DNA from: Alphaproteobacteria bacterium
GTDB taxonomy: Bacteria; Pseudomonadota; Alphaproteobacteria; UBA11073
DNA length: 50,020 nucleotides
Assembly: GCA_013289145.1 (NCBI GenBank)
Contig: JABDAM010000005.1
Coordinates: 21,448 to 71,467, forward strand
Reading direction: 5' to 3'
The translations under genes were made by a program, and so were the position numbers. How positions within the stretch are numbered: the first letter of the stretch is position 1; each line of letters opens with the position of its first letter. Positions 18,130 through 30,026 of this stretch are shown here, piece by piece. The notes below the pieces were generated by a model. It saw nothing but the letters and a program-made list of their open reading frames with translations, was not told the origin of the DNA and did not search any database.

Positions 18130-18640
18130 ATGTCAGTTTTTAATTCACGTGTTTCATTAGCGGCGGCTTTGACGGCGTTTTTATTTTCTGCGGCGCTTGG
18201 CGCAGGCGGGCGGGCGCAGCGGCAAGTCCGCTTGAGGAGGGCAAGATTACCTATGAAACATCCGCAAAACCGGTAAGCGGGATATTAAAACAAGTGTCAT
18301 CGGTTTTTGGGAAAAAATAACGGTGTCTCCAGAGGTTGGCAGGCAAATTGTGGCTATTCGGGTTCAAAACATGTTGCCGGATGTTTTTACAAAAAATCTG
18401 GCGGATACTCTGCATGCGAAAGTTGTCAGGACTAGCGCTGGGCTACGATTTGAAACTTCGGAAAAAGAGTGGAAACAAACGCATATGGAAATGCGCGCTC
18501 GCGATGTCCTTTTCCATTTCCGGCGATCAGGATCTATGATGAAAACGGCGGGATGCCACAGGGCAGGCGACAGGATCTAAACCGCCGCTTGAGCCAAAGT
18601 AGTCTTGATTTAAGCTTAAGCCAGATTGAGAATAATTCTC
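18130..18640 (+). pseudogene. Frameshifted exported protein with STN-like domain
   Basis: A start at 18130 has a good AAGGA 7 bases upstream and begins a signal peptide (MSVFNSRVSLAAALTAFLF). The frame is then lost near 18215. A second frame continues with SPLEEGKITYETSAKPVSG up to about 18319, and a third from about 18320 with TVSPEVGRQIVAIRVQNM through AGLRFETSEKEWKQ. A fourth (near 18530) reads PAIRIYDENGGMPQGRRQ and ends at a TGA close to 18647. Put together, the middle resembles the short secretin/TonB N-terminal (STN) fold: a GKK-TVSPEV strand, a LADTLHAKV helix, then AGLRFE. At least three frame changes make it a relic, unless the sequence is poor here. The original function is unknown. 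Confidence 0.55.
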
Positions 18641-18641
18641 A

Positions 18642-19573
18642 TTGACAGGTGGCATCAGGGCATTTATGGGAATGATAATCATTCTCAGAAGCGATCTAAT
18701 GCCAACCGCCTCCTTACCACTTTATGCCGGAACGCCAAAATCTCAGGATAAAGGCGCAATTTTGAGGCTTTTGGGCCTTTTGCCGCGTGAGGCACACTAC
18801 CTGCGCATCGCTGAGGGGTATGGATCGCCGGAAGACATCATTCAGGCCGCTGCTGCCCAATTACAAAACTTTGGCGTGCAGCAAGGATTGGCGGATTCAC
18901 TGGAGCCAGTTTTTGCCGCATTGCGCCAATACCAGAATGATCACGGCACAGCTCAGGTGAACGTGGCCTTGGGCATTCTGCCAGCCGGATTCTCGCCCCC
19001 CTTGGTTACGGGTAAGGGCGAACGTCACATCATTTTCTATCCTGAAAATACCGGTCAGCCGCGGAAAATAGCGCTGCGCCACGAATTGAGTCTGGCTATT
19101 CACGCGCCGCAGGGAGCAGGGCACAGACTTGCTGGCGTATTTCCACGCCAGCAACAGCGCGGTCTGATGCTGCAAATCGCGCGTCCAGCACAAAGTGACA
19201 ATGCGCAATTGGCATCGTGCGCCGTGAAACGATCCGCTTTAAAAACGGGCACGTTGCAATTCCTGTGGAGCCTACAACAGAAATCTGTGGGCATGCTAAC
19301 AAACCGGACAGCTTGCTGTGCAAAGCCATCTGTATTGCGGCGCAAACCGCCTTGCCGGAAGATTTGCAAGCGACACTGGAAATTAAGCATGGTGTTTATC
19401 CTTTGCATGTCAACCAACATCAAGCATGGAAGGACTTAGACAGTGTGCGCCAAGCTTACCGCAACGATCCCTCGCGCCTCGTCAATGTAATCAGTTTTAT
19501 GCTTGTTATGGGTATGAAGTTTGGAGGACGTAATCATACTTCAGATTTTCATTTACACGGGGCACAACCATAA
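18642..19573 (+). pseudogene. Frameshifted gene of unknown function
   Basis: One frame (from about 18699) reads MPTASLPLYAGTPKSQDKG, then LRLLGLLPREAHYLRIAEG, and stays protein-like to about 19100. Its composition then becomes odd. A second frame, from about 19190 to a TAA at 19571-19573, reads IVRRETIRFKNGHVAIPVEP and later LVNVISFMLVMGMKFGGRN. The two frames overlap, and neither alone has a normal end or beginning. This is best explained by one gene with one or two indels near 19100-19220. It follows the STN-like relic directly, and the two may have been one operon. No family was recognised. Confidence 0.5.
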
Positions 19574-19619
19574 CTTAATCTTATGTCTAAATGGGTTATT
19601 GAGTGTGATTTAAACCAGT

Positions 19620-21236
19620 TTAACCCATTAATTTCATTTGAAAATCAAGGGGTTTATAAGGTTTCGTCAAGTAATCGTCCATTCCTGCTGCTAGGCAAAG
19701 TTCGCGATCGCTTATCATGGCGTTCGCCGTAAGGCCAATGATGCGTATGCGATTTCCGGTGCCGGACTGCAACTCCCGCTCGCGGATCATTCGCGTGGTT
19801 TCGAGGCCGTCGATGCCCTGCATCTGCACATCCATCAAGATTGCGTGGTAGTTTTTCTGGCTAATTTTTTCCAGCGCTTCATGGCCGCTTTCTGCGATGT
19901 CGTAGTCGTAACCGAATTCTTCCAGATAAAGCGCCGCGACCATAGCGTTGGCGGCATAATCTTCCACTACCAGAATGCGTGGCTTGTCCGATGGCAATGA
20001 TTGCAGCGGTGCCCGGGAAGAAGAAATAGCATTCGTCTGCGCTTCAGAATTTGTTGTTTGAATAATTTTCAACGGCAGTATAACCGTAAAAACAGATCCC
20101 GTGGCGGGTTTGCTGCTGACGGTAATGCTGCCCCCCATTAATTCGATAAGTCTTTTCGTAATCGCGAGTCCTAAGCCAGTTCCTCCATAACGCCGAGTGA
20201 TGGAACTATCCGCTTGAGTAAATTTATCAAATATTTTGTCCAGCTTTTCGGGCTGAATTCCAACGCCGGTGTCGCGCACAATGATTTCAATATTGGCTGT
20301 ATTCTGGCTGCCATCAAATGGCTTAACTGTTAAACTCACACCACCTGTTTCGGTAAATTTAATGGCATTACTGCATAGATTCATTACAATCTGAGAAATT
20401 TTGGTTGGATCGCCTTCAAATGCATAATCTGCGCTTGCTGCAATATCGAGATGGAAGTCTAAACGCTTTTCCTGAATGCGCATCTCCATCATGCTGGAGA
20501 TTTCTTGCAAGATTTTATTTAATTCAAATGGGATGCTTTCCAATTCCATGCTTTGCGCTTCGATTTTTGAAAGATCAAGCAGGTCATTAATCAGCATCAA
20601 CAGCGTATCGGCGCTGCTTTTTAAAGTTTCAATATAGGTTCTTTGTTTCTCGCCTAAACCCAGTTGGCGCGATAGGATATGTGAGATGCCAATAATCGCG
20701 TTCATTGGCGTGCGTAATTCGTGGCTCATGTTCGCCAGAAATTCTGATTTGGCTACATTCGCCGCTTCGGCTTTGTCCTTCTCCACGCGAAGGCTTTTTT
20801 CGTTCTTCTGAAGCTGCTTTTCCAATTTATGACGTTCGGTCATGTCAATAATGACGCCAACCCAACCTAAAACACGATTAGCTTTCCCAAAAATTGGATT
20901 ATAAATACATTGTACGTATCGCACGCCAATCGGCATACTTAATTCGGTTTCATAAACTACTCGCTCCCCCTGGAGCGCGCGTTTATAATAAGGAAGGGAG
21001 GTTTCATAGGCCGCTGACCCAATAACCTCAATAATCTGCCGGCTGATAATTTGATCAGGTGTCAGGCCATGAATGGCGGCATAGGTTTTATTCGCAAAAA
21101 CAATAGTAAAATCCGCTGAACAATAGTTAATGGCCACTTCGGCCGCATCAATAATGAATTGCGTCAAATTGCCGGCTTGCGGCAAATTATCAACCAGAAG
21201 CTGGGCGGCTTCATTTAGGTGCGGCGTTGTGATCAT
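19620..21236 (-). CDS. PAS-domain hybrid histidine kinase
   Basis: This is a 538-residue soluble hybrid kinase. An N-terminal PAS domain (about residues 25-135) ends in the typical GWVGVIIDMTERHKLE. A short coiled coil follows, then HisKA with [18 protein letters not shown]. The HATPase has NAIKFTETGG, DTGVGIQPEKL and [12 protein letters not shown]-terminal receiver follows with VVEDYAANAM, acceptor Asp in LMDVQMQGIDG and Lys in TKPYKP. This is the BarA/ArcB-like kinase core. It is transcribed alone, divergent from the FAD oxidoreductase. No HPt domain is fused, so a separate HPt protein such as the one at 25610 could serve it (inference). Confidence 0.88.
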   Translation of the reverse strand: MITTPHLNEAAQLLVDNLPQAGNLTQFIIDAAEVAINYCSADFTIVFANKTYAAIHGLTPDQIISRQIIEVIGSAAYETSLPYYKRALQGERVVYETELSMPIGVRYVQCIYNPIFGKANRVLGWVGVIIDMTERHKLEKQLQKNEKSLRVEKDKAEAANVAKSEFLANMSHELRTPMNAIIGISHILSRQLGLGEKQRTYIETLKSSADTLLMLINDLLDLSKIEAQSMELESIPFELNKILQEISSMMEMRIQEKRLDFHLDIAASADYAFEGDPTKISQIVMNLCSNAIKFTETGGVSLTVKPFDGSQNTANIEIIVRDTGVGIQPEKLDKIFDKFTQADSSITRRYGGTGLGLAITKRLIELMGGSITVSSKPATGSVFTVILPLKIIQTTNSEAQTNAISSSRAPLQSLPSDKPRILVVEDYAANAMVAALYLEEFGYDYDIAESGHEALEKISQKNYHAILMDVQMQGIDGLETTRMIRERELQSGTGNRIRIIGLTANAMISDRELCLAAGMDDYLTKPYKPLDFQMKLMG

Positions 21237-21339
21237 TGAAATAACGAATAAGCGGGGTTATCAGCCATTTTTCAAGTTAAAAAGCAATAAATTAAAAACT
21301 TTTCTTTATTATTTTCCCATCAATTGCTAGAATAACACC

Positions 21340-22908
21340 ATGAAACGAATTGGGATTGTTGGCGCCGGCATCTCTGGAACCTTGAAGGCCCTGGTGTTTT
21401 CGCGCCTTCGCTGTCCTGACGGTGGCAAGATGTTCCAAGTTGAACTTCTTGAGGCTGCGGACAGACCCTATCCAGGCGCCAGCCTTTTTATGCCGCATTG
21501 TCATTTAGGCGAACAATATATTCTGGATGCTAAATCTGCTACCGTTCGTGTGCCCAACAGTTCTTTACTTAAAATTTGTTCGCCTGATTATGCTTTCACC
21601 GATAAAAAAACAAGATGTGCCATCACGGAGCAAACTAGAGAGAGTGGACGTTTCACAGCTAACCATTATGATTGGTATAACGCTACTATCCGGCCGGAAT
21701 ACGAACAGGTTTGCCAATCCGTTGCGAGCTTATTGAATGTTCCTTTGGAAGTAGCTGAAGGTCTTTTGTTCGGTTCATCCAAGGAGGGTGAGTTTTGCCG
21801 TTCCCTGACTCCCAGAGAACTTGAGCCCTATCATAGCAGTAAAATGGGAAGGATAACCGACGGTACGTTGACTCCTGCAGTTGGCCTGAACATTTCTGAA
21901 ATGCAAGCCGCAATTATGCAAGCGCTTGAGTCCGCGGATAATGTTAAGATTCGCTACAAATATTCTATAAAATCAATCAAAACAGATCGTGAGAATAAAA
22001 AATATTTACTTACAACCCATCGCAAAGATAGTGCAGTCATTGAAAATTTAGATGGCGTGGTTTTAGCTGCGGGGGCTGGAAGTCATGCAATTGAGGGGTT
22101 GCCGACGCGCCCGGCGTTAAAAGCCTATCGCCGCGCCATGGTTCGACTGGATATTTCCAGAATTTCGCCTGAGCTGCAAGAAACCATTTATTTAATGTTG
22201 GAAACCAAAGGCGCGATTTTTTCGTGTTATAATAACAACAAGGCCGTCGCGGCTATGCAAGATTTCTCTTACCTGCCAGGAGATCAAATTATAACAAGCG
22301 AACAGCCTTATTTGGATCAGAGATGGCGCCGTAAGGTCAATACCAAAGCACGCAGAGAATTTGCCCTGGAATGTCTTCAAGACCGGTTTGAGTTCTTAGG
22401 TGAATTAGAACCGGAAAATGTTGAAAGTATTCATGGCGCCTATAGTTTTAATACTGCCGAGGGTGATATTTCTGAGCGCGTTTATATGCCTGTTTCCGAG
22501 CCCATGCCTGGATGCTTCGCCGATTATCTGATGAAAGGCAGCGATGTCATGCGCAGCACCATTGAATGTGTCGAAATGGCCTTGGCTCGCCTGGCACAGC
22601 CTAATATGGACTTGCAAACTGCTCCTAGCATATCTGAAATTTATCAGCTTGTTGTACCTGGGCTCACGGACCCTGATTATCATTATAATCTAAAGAATCT
22701 AGCTGCGGTGGATGCTACCCCTCACAAGCTGCGGATAGGATTTATGGGGGCCGCCGAATGGCAAAACTTGGAAGCTGACTTTATAGCAAATCAAATATTC
22801 AATGGAATAGGGCTTAGAGAAAAAGCATCAGACTTTAATAACGTTCCGCCAGAATTAAAACGCAGGCTTGAAAGAGGATTGGAAAGTCGAGGTATAGATA
22901 TGATTTAA
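21340..22908 (+). CDS. FAD-dependent oxidoreductase, DAO-like
   Basis: This 522-residue flavoprotein has an N-terminal dinucleotide-binding fingerprint GIVGAGISG (Gly8, Gly10, Gly13). A second nucleotide-contact region sits in the middle, GVVLAAGAGSHAIEGLPTRP (about residues 245-265). The overall layout resembles D-amino-acid-dehydrogenase-type enzymes, but it is about 100 residues longer than DadA and its substrate cannot be told. There is no signal peptide or membrane helix. No ribosome-binding site is evident before the ATG at 21340, and the first codons give the canonical beta-strand, so the start is still believable. It is divergent from the PAS kinase. Base use looks AT-richer than in the efflux genes further right. 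Confidence 0.72.
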   Translation: MKRIGIVGAGISGTLKALVFSRLRCPDGGKMFQVELLEAADRPYPGASLFMPHCHLGEQYILDAKSATVRVPNSSLLKICSPDYAFTDKKTRCAITEQTRESGRFTANHYDWYNATIRPEYEQVCQSVASLLNVPLEVAEGLLFGSSKEGEFCRSLTPRELEPYHSSKMGRITDGTLTPAVGLNISEMQAAIMQALESADNVKIRYKYSIKSIKTDRENKKYLLTTHRKDSAVIENLDGVVLAAGAGSHAIEGLPTRPALKAYRRAMVRLDISRISPELQETIYLMLETKGAIFSCYNNNKAVAAMQDFSYLPGDQIITSEQPYLDQRWRRKVNTKARREFALECLQDRFEFLGELEPENVESIHGAYSFNTAEGDISERVYMPVSEPMPGCFADYLMKGSDVMRSTIECVEMALARLAQPNMDLQTAPSISEIYQLVVPGLTDPDYHYNLKNLAAVDATPHKLRIGFMGAAEWQNLEADFIANQIFNGIGLREKASDFNNVPPELKRRLERGLESRGIDMI

Positions 22909-23218
22909 CGAAGGTAGCTTATCAACTGGATGCAGCTTACTTCTTTCCTGTTAAGGATGATAAAGACCTGCCAGCCGAACTGCGCACAGCACGGAAGGTC
23001 TTATTAACTTGGCTTTTGACAAAGAACCGAAAGTTAAGATGGTTGCGGGGGCTGCAACGGTTCAAACTTTAAGTCGGCGGGGCCGGTGGGGGTCGTAGAA
23101 ATTGCCTTATCAAGGGCGGCAGGCAAAGGCTTTTGTGCAGCAGGAACGTAATTCCATGCTCATTTTGGCTTAGATTTTACGTGGGTTAATTGCTTCTGTT
23201 TTTGGAAAGTCACAAAAT
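22909..23218. other. Intergenic relic region
   Basis: These 310 bases follow the oxidoreductase stop and precede the convergent beta-helix gene's 3' end. A short open stretch without a start (about 22914-23072) ends exactly in the repeat at 23040-23072. No intact gene is recognised. The material looks like decayed sequence associated with the repeat family. Confidence 0.45.
23040..23072. repeat. Dispersed direct repeat, copy 1 (tRNA-fMet 3'-end-like)
   Basis: It begins with tggttgcgggggc, identical to 13 bases at the 3' end of the initiator tRNA gene as read on the plus strand (30085-30097). After a few divergent bases it continues with ggttcaaactttaa, shared with the copy at 25078-25111. 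It has the same orientation as the tRNA copy. Confidence 0.6.
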
Positions 23219-24556
23219 CTAAAGATGAACGTCCGTTTGCCAGGTATTTCCGCCCTTATCGGGTGCTGGCAGCCTGACAACTCGGCGGCTTTCAGGATGC
23301 GGGTGTGTATCCAAAACCGTATTGCCGGATAGAATGCCATTCGTATAACCATCGATGGCACAAATCCCGATTGCTTCGCCAATCTGTGCCGCCAATAGCT
23401 TTGATTGATCGCCGTAATCCTGGATAAAATTGCCGATGACATGCGCCTGATTTCCTTGAATGCGGATTGCCGTTTCCCAGCAGTTTATCAAGCGGTTATT
23501 CTGCAATGTGATATCATTATACCTAACCCATAAACAACGCCGGGAACCGATAATTTCATTTCCGGTAATAGTCGCTTGACCGTGTGTCGCTGAAATTCCC
23601 ATGAACCCACCTTGAATATGATTATTCTTTACGACAGTATTGGTGCTGGAGCAATCGATGTGAATGCCTTCAAAATCATTGACGTTCTGGGGTTCCCGCG
23701 TCGCGTTGCTCGGCACGGAGATTTTATTGCCCTCAATCAGAATATTTGATGCGCTACGGATAACGCTGATTCCTGTACGACTTGAATCAATAACATTATT
23801 TGTCAGTGTGATGTTCGTGCATATATCGGTATCATTATTTGGTTCAATATCGATACCGTCCAGCGGCGTGCCGGACATTTTATTGCCATCGATTTTAATG
23901 TTCGAGCCTGCGGTGACGCTGATCTGGTTCCGGCCATTGTGCAAGAATATGGACTTTGAAATCGTTACGTTCGACGGAACCGTGCCATCCGGTAGAGGGC
24001 CACCGATATAAACACCATCGCCAGAAAGACCGCCGCGCCCAGTATCATCAGGAAAATCCTGAAACGTGACGCCTTCAACCGTAATATTATCGGATGCCCC
24101 CAGGATGCCTATCCCGCCGTGAATGCCATGCGGATTATCGTGCGCATCACCTTCGAGTGCGCCACCATTTCCCTGAATATGCACGTTTTTTACCGATTGC
24201 AGACGAAAAAGAAATTTTCTGGGAATATTCGTATGAAATTGGAGGACTGTGTGCGGCGACAGGGTTATGTTGCTGCCGTCTGGAATATTTAGTTCCTGTG
24301 TAATTAGATAAATTCCGTCGGGAATAACAATAGACTGGCTTGAATTAAGGGCTGCTTTAAACGTGGCGGTATCGTCATCTGTCCCATTGCCATGAGCGCC
24401 AAAGGTACGGACGCTCACAGGTGTGGGATCGGATGCGAAGGTCAAATCCGCCGCGGTACCTGAACAGAATATGCAGCATAGAATGAAATAAATGGCCTTA
24501 TAAGTTTTCGGCACAGTCCCCGATTTCGCATGCTTCAAGATAATGGCATTGTGCAA
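23219..24556 (-). CDS. Secreted right-handed beta-helix protein (pectate-lyase-3-like)
   Basis: This protein of about 445 residues has a hydrophobic export segment (IYFILCCIFCSGTAADLTFA). It is followed by the hallmark VSVRTFGAHGNGTDDDTATF of the pectate-lyase-3/glycosyl-hydrolase-28 superfamily entry strand. The rest is a series of about 22-residue coils with repeated N-I-x-I/V-x-G/N-N patterns (for example SNIKIDGNKMSG, SNILIEGNKIS, TVVKNNHIQGG, ATITGNEIIG). Such folds bind or cleave polysaccharide, but no catalytic set could be assigned. A longer frame to 24634 exists; the TTG at 24556 is preferred because GGAGG stands 6 bases before it and the signal peptide then has a better length. It lies alone between two repeat copies. 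Confidence 0.7.
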   Translation of the reverse strand: MHNAIILKHAKSGTVPKTYKAIYFILCCIFCSGTAADLTFASDPTPVSVRTFGAHGNGTDDDTATFKAALNSSQSIVIPDGIYLITQELNIPDGSNITLSPHTVLQFHTNIPRKFLFRLQSVKNVHIQGNGGALEGDAHDNPHGIHGGIGILGASDNITVEGVTFQDFPDDTGRGGLSGDGVYIGGPLPDGTVPSNVTISKSIFLHNGRNQISVTAGSNIKIDGNKMSGTPLDGIDIEPNNDTDICTNITLTNNVIDSSRTGISVIRSASNILIEGNKISVPSNATREPQNVNDFEGIHIDCSSTNTVVKNNHIQGGFMGISATHGQATITGNEIIGSRRCLWVRYNDITLQNNRLINCWETAIRIQGNQAHVIGNFIQDYGDQSKLLAAQIGEAIGICAIDGYTNGILSGNTVLDTHPHPESRRVVRLPAPDKGGNTWQTDVHL

Positions 24557-24702
24557 GTCAATCCTCCGGTCACGTAGAATTTTATGATAGTGGTGTACTA
24601 CACAAATTGTAAAATACAAAAACGTTTTACACACTCAAATCGAAATTTAAACCAAATCGGGTTTTAGGACTTAACTTTAACGCATTGATTTTATTATATA
24701 TT

Positions 24703-24735
24703 TGGATGTGGGGGCCAGATTTTGTTCAAACTTTA
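24703..24735. repeat. Dispersed direct repeat, copy 2 (degenerate)
   Basis: It reads tggatgtgggggccagattt then tgttcaaacttta. It shares gggggccagattt (13 bases) with the plus-strand reading of the tRNA-fMet 3' end and gttcaaacttta with the other copies. It has two mismatches in the first ten bases relative to the tRNA. Confidence 0.5.
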
Positions 24736-25077
24736 GGTCGTAACTGCCGCTGGTGATGATTACGGTGCTGTCGGGATCGAAAATAATAGGGGGGCAAACC
24801 CACTTCGGTAGCGTGTGACGTACTTACGCAGATGTGCAGGCGCCGCAGCGCGCCAATTATAAACCATTTTCTACGAGATCAAAATCGGAGGATTTTGGGT
24901 TTGCGGTATCCCAAGGTATCCGCGAACTTTCTTTGGATTTTCAGATTCTCAGGAAACCGTTGATTTTATTGGTTGTGGAGACGGGATTTATGACTAAATT
25001 AACTCGGGCGGCGGCAGAATTCCAAGATGATAATTCTGGACAGCTTTCCCTCACTGAAAAGCAAAGTAAATTAAGTC

Positions 25078-25111
25078 TGGTTGCGGGGGCCCGATTAGGT
25101 TCAAACTTTAA
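25078..25111. repeat. Direct copy of tRNA-fMet 3' end; candidate distal attachment site
   Basis: tggttgcgggggcc here (25078-25091) is identical to 30085-30098, which is the acceptor-stem and CCA end of the tRNA-fMet gene on the plus-strand reading. It is followed by cgattaggttcaaactttaa. It lies about 5.0 kb from the tRNA in direct orientation, next to an integrase remnant. The geometry fits a tRNA-targeted integrative element lying between 25.08 and 30.09 kb. Confidence 0.6.
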
Positions 25112-25359
25112 CTCAGATAAAGCCGATTTGGTCTTGGAAATTAGGAATATGGGCAACCGGAGGGAGGTTGTTGTGCATAACGAGCGCAGGGCAGCATATG
25201 CGATTTTAATACTGATAGAGTGATTGGACTGCTAAGATCGGCGGCATAATAAAAATTTACGACCTTGGCAGGTCATCAATATTCTCTGCAATGGCATAGT
25301 TTTCTAAAACACCAATACTAGTTAAAGCACTATTCTCTGATCGATAAAATAAGAGCACG

Positions 25360-25434
25360 CTATCCGCGCAAACGTACTTTAACACGGAAATTTGGTTCGC
25401 CGTCTGTGCCTATGCGTTTTTCAATTGTTGCCAT
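25360..25434 (-). pseudogene. Truncated N-terminus of a tyrosine site-specific integrase
   Basis: The minus strand encodes 24 residues starting MATIEKRIGTDGEPN and continuing RVKVRLRG before a TAG at 25360-25362. This start is characteristic of a family of phage-type tyrosine integrases that begin MASIxKR...YRVxVRLKG. The remaining 300 or more residues, including the catalytic Arg-His-Arg-Tyr set, are absent. A 26-base palindrome sits immediately upstream, as expected of an autoregulated promoter. Recognition rests on a short stretch, so confidence is moderate. Confidence 0.55.
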
Positions 25435-25436
25435 GA

Positions 25437-25462
25437 GTGTTGTCTACCGCTACTGACAACAC
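25437..25462. promoter_or_regulatory. Palindrome upstream of the integrase remnant
   Basis: The arms gtgttgtc and gacaacac are perfect 8-base inverted repeats separated by 10 bases. It starts 2 bases before the integrase ATG on the minus strand. It could be an operator or integrase-binding site (inference). Confidence 0.45.
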
Positions 25463-25549
25463 TGTACAATATAGACTATCAGTTTGAAACACTGAGCAAT
25501 AAAAATAAATAATATATAATAATCAATTGGTTATGATGCGCTTATATTA

Positions 25550-25562
25550 TTTTGGGACACTT
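25550..25562. repeat. Inverted repeat, left arm (ttttgggacactt)
   Basis: These 13 bases are the exact reverse complement of 30016-30028. The two arms enclose the HPt-regulator-MHYT kinase genes. GGGACA-type repeats of this kind are often found as arm sites near tyrosine integrases, although that comparison is from memory. Confidence 0.5.
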
Positions 25563-25609
25563 ATGGGCAATCAGGTGATTTTTGTAACTTAATTTGGAAA
25601 TTGTAATGA

Positions 25610-25939
25610 CTAGAGATTTGTTAGAAATCCCTCAACGCGCATGTGCTCAGCCTCGATATCGGCAAGCATAGCCTGTTTCTTATCTTGCATTGCAGTGGCA
25701 CTGTCCTGTGCTTCCTCGCATAATTTGCCCAGACCTTCGGCGCCAAGATTAAGGCTGATCCCCTTTAGGGCGTGAGCAGCTTTTCGCCATGCTTCGGTGG
25801 CATCCGGCTCGCAGCTATTGCGTAGAATTGTGATGGATTCAGCCGCCGTGATGAGAAAAATATTAAATAGCTCCTTTTCTAAAGCAGCGTCATTGCCCGT
25901 CATCTCACGCAAATTGGTTAGATCAACGGATGTATTCAC
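25610..25939 (-). CDS. HPt phosphotransfer protein
   Basis: This 109-residue histidine phosphotransfer protein forms a four-helix bundle. The phosphorylated residue is His56 in KAAHALKGISLNLGA, the canonical HPt signature, followed by GLGKLCEEAQDSA in the next helix. It is a stand-alone phosphate shuttle of the kind needed by hybrid kinases that lack a fused HPt. The start overlaps the stop of the upstream response regulator by 4 bases. It is the last gene of the three-gene phosphorelay unit and could serve the MHYT kinase and the regulator next to it. Confidence 0.88.
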   Translation of the reverse strand: MNTSVDLTNLREMTGNDAALEKELFNIFLITAAESITILRNSCEPDATEAWRKAAHALKGISLNLGAEGLGKLCEEAQDSATAMQDKKQAMLADIEAEHMRVEGFLTNL

Positions 25940-26820
25940 GATGAGCTTACCTTTGCCAACATGGCTGGGCGTACGGATAGGTATTTATCCAGACAAGTTT
26001 GAATTTTCTGATTGCTAAAGGGTTTTGCGATAAAACCGTCCACATGATTTTGCTTCGCCTGCTGCACATCATTTAAGCCATGATTGGCGGTGACCATCAC
26101 TACGTACGTCGAAGGCGCCAACGTCTTAATTTGCTGCGCCAATGTATGCCCATTCCCATCGGCGAGTTCGATATCCAGAAAAACAATATCCGGCGCATGC
26201 TCGAGGAAAAGTTTCCAAGCATCTTTTAGATTTGGGGAAGCTTCAACCATATAGGTGCCGCGTAAAACCTCATAAAGCAGTTGGCGTGAGAATAATTGAT
26301 CCTCAACGATTAAAACTTTGAACATCGTTCGCTTTGATTGCAATTGCTGCTGCTGCCTGAATTTTTGCATTTCAACATCACTTGGCATAAAAAGAACCTC
26401 AGCAGCAGCTTTATGGGAATCTTCTGCTGGCTTATCCTTAGGCTTTGATCGCAGCATTGCAATAATTTCGTTGCCCTGCAGTTTAGGGTCGTAATATTGC
26501 ATCATATCAACTGCGGGGGACGCAATATCAGCCCGCAAAAGCGATTTGGTAATGACATTGGTTAGTTGCTGTAGAACTGTCTTTTGTACGCCGGACCATA
26601 AAATATAGATTTCTGTATCACCGGCGAAGAAAACTTTGGCACCCGTGGCATCTTCCAGCGCGGGTTTAATAAATATGATGAATTTATCCTGGGTCATGGT
26701 TTCCAGATTTGCGCGCTGAACTGCCAATAATCCCCATACGCCCGTAGGTTTATGATTAAGTTCTTCAATGTAGGCGATGAGCGAAGCAACCGCTTGCTGA
26801 TCCTCTATTTTAATGAGCAT
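25936..26820 (-). CDS. Response regulator with unusual N-terminal domain
   Basis: This 294-residue protein has its receiver at the C-terminus (about residues 168-285). The receiver shows KVLIVEDQLFSRQ, acceptor Asp in VFLDIELADGNG, Thr in MVTAN and Lys in AKPF. The N-terminal 120 residues match no family I can name. The stretch AKVFFAGDTEIYILWSG, preceded by a WGLLAVQR strand and followed by a helix, is reminiscent of a GGDEF fold that has lost its signature. A Gln-rich linker (about 150-162) joins the halves. It lies 2 bases after the MHYT kinase and overlaps the HPt gene. It is the probable output or branch point of this relay, with no DNA-binding motif visible. Confidence 0.8.
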   Translation of the reverse strand: MLIKIEDQQAVASLIAYIEELNHKPTGVWGLLAVQRANLETMTQDKFIIFIKPALEDATGAKVFFAGDTEIYILWSGVQKTVLQQLTNVITKSLLRADIASPAVDMMQYYDPKLQGNEIIAMLRSKPKDKPAEDSHKAAAEVLFMPSDVEMQKFRQQQQLQSKRTMFKVLIVEDQLFSRQLLYEVLRGTYMVEASPNLKDAWKLFLEHAPDIVFLDIELADGNGHTLAQQIKTLAPSTYVVMVTANHGLNDVQQAKQNHVDGFIAKPFSNQKIQTCLDKYLSVRPAMLAKVSSS

Positions 26821-26822
26821 AA

Positions 26823-29900
<3,078 letters not shown>

Positions 29901-29996
29901 AGCTTTCTGCCTCTGAATCTGTTGTGCGCGTTGCACTATCGCAGGTATTCCAAGAACTGCGAAGCTGGAAATAAATCAGAAAAATTGTTGCAATTT

Positions 29997-30026
29997 ATTG
30001 TAGTCGTTTTTCTAGAAGTGTCCCAA
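29997..30026 (-). promoter_or_regulatory. Candidate promoter of the MHYT kinase operon
   Basis: On the minus strand TTGGGA (30026-30021) is followed after 18 bases by TACAAT (30002-29997), a fair sigma-70-type promoter about 95 bases before the kinase ATG. The -35 box overlaps the GGGACA inverted repeat, so any protein bound there could control transcription. Confidence 0.4.

Larger units (their letters stand above)
24736..25609. other. Relic region between beta-helix gene and HPt gene
   Basis: About 870 bases hold no intact gene. They include the repeat at 25078-25111, a truncated integrase start (25360-25434), a palindrome (25437-25462) and one end of an inverted repeat (25550-25562). A minus-strand open stretch near 25257-25345 reads SVLLFYRSENSALTSIGVLE and looks protein-like but has no start. 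A plus-strand frame at 24834-25223 runs through the repeat and is not believed to be a gene. The pattern is that of a decayed integration end. Confidence 0.5.

Noticed and set aside
24834-25223. 129-residue plus-strand frame in the relic region
   Set aside because: It passes through the tRNA-like repeat, has no credible start or family, and its middle looks equally sensible on the other strand.
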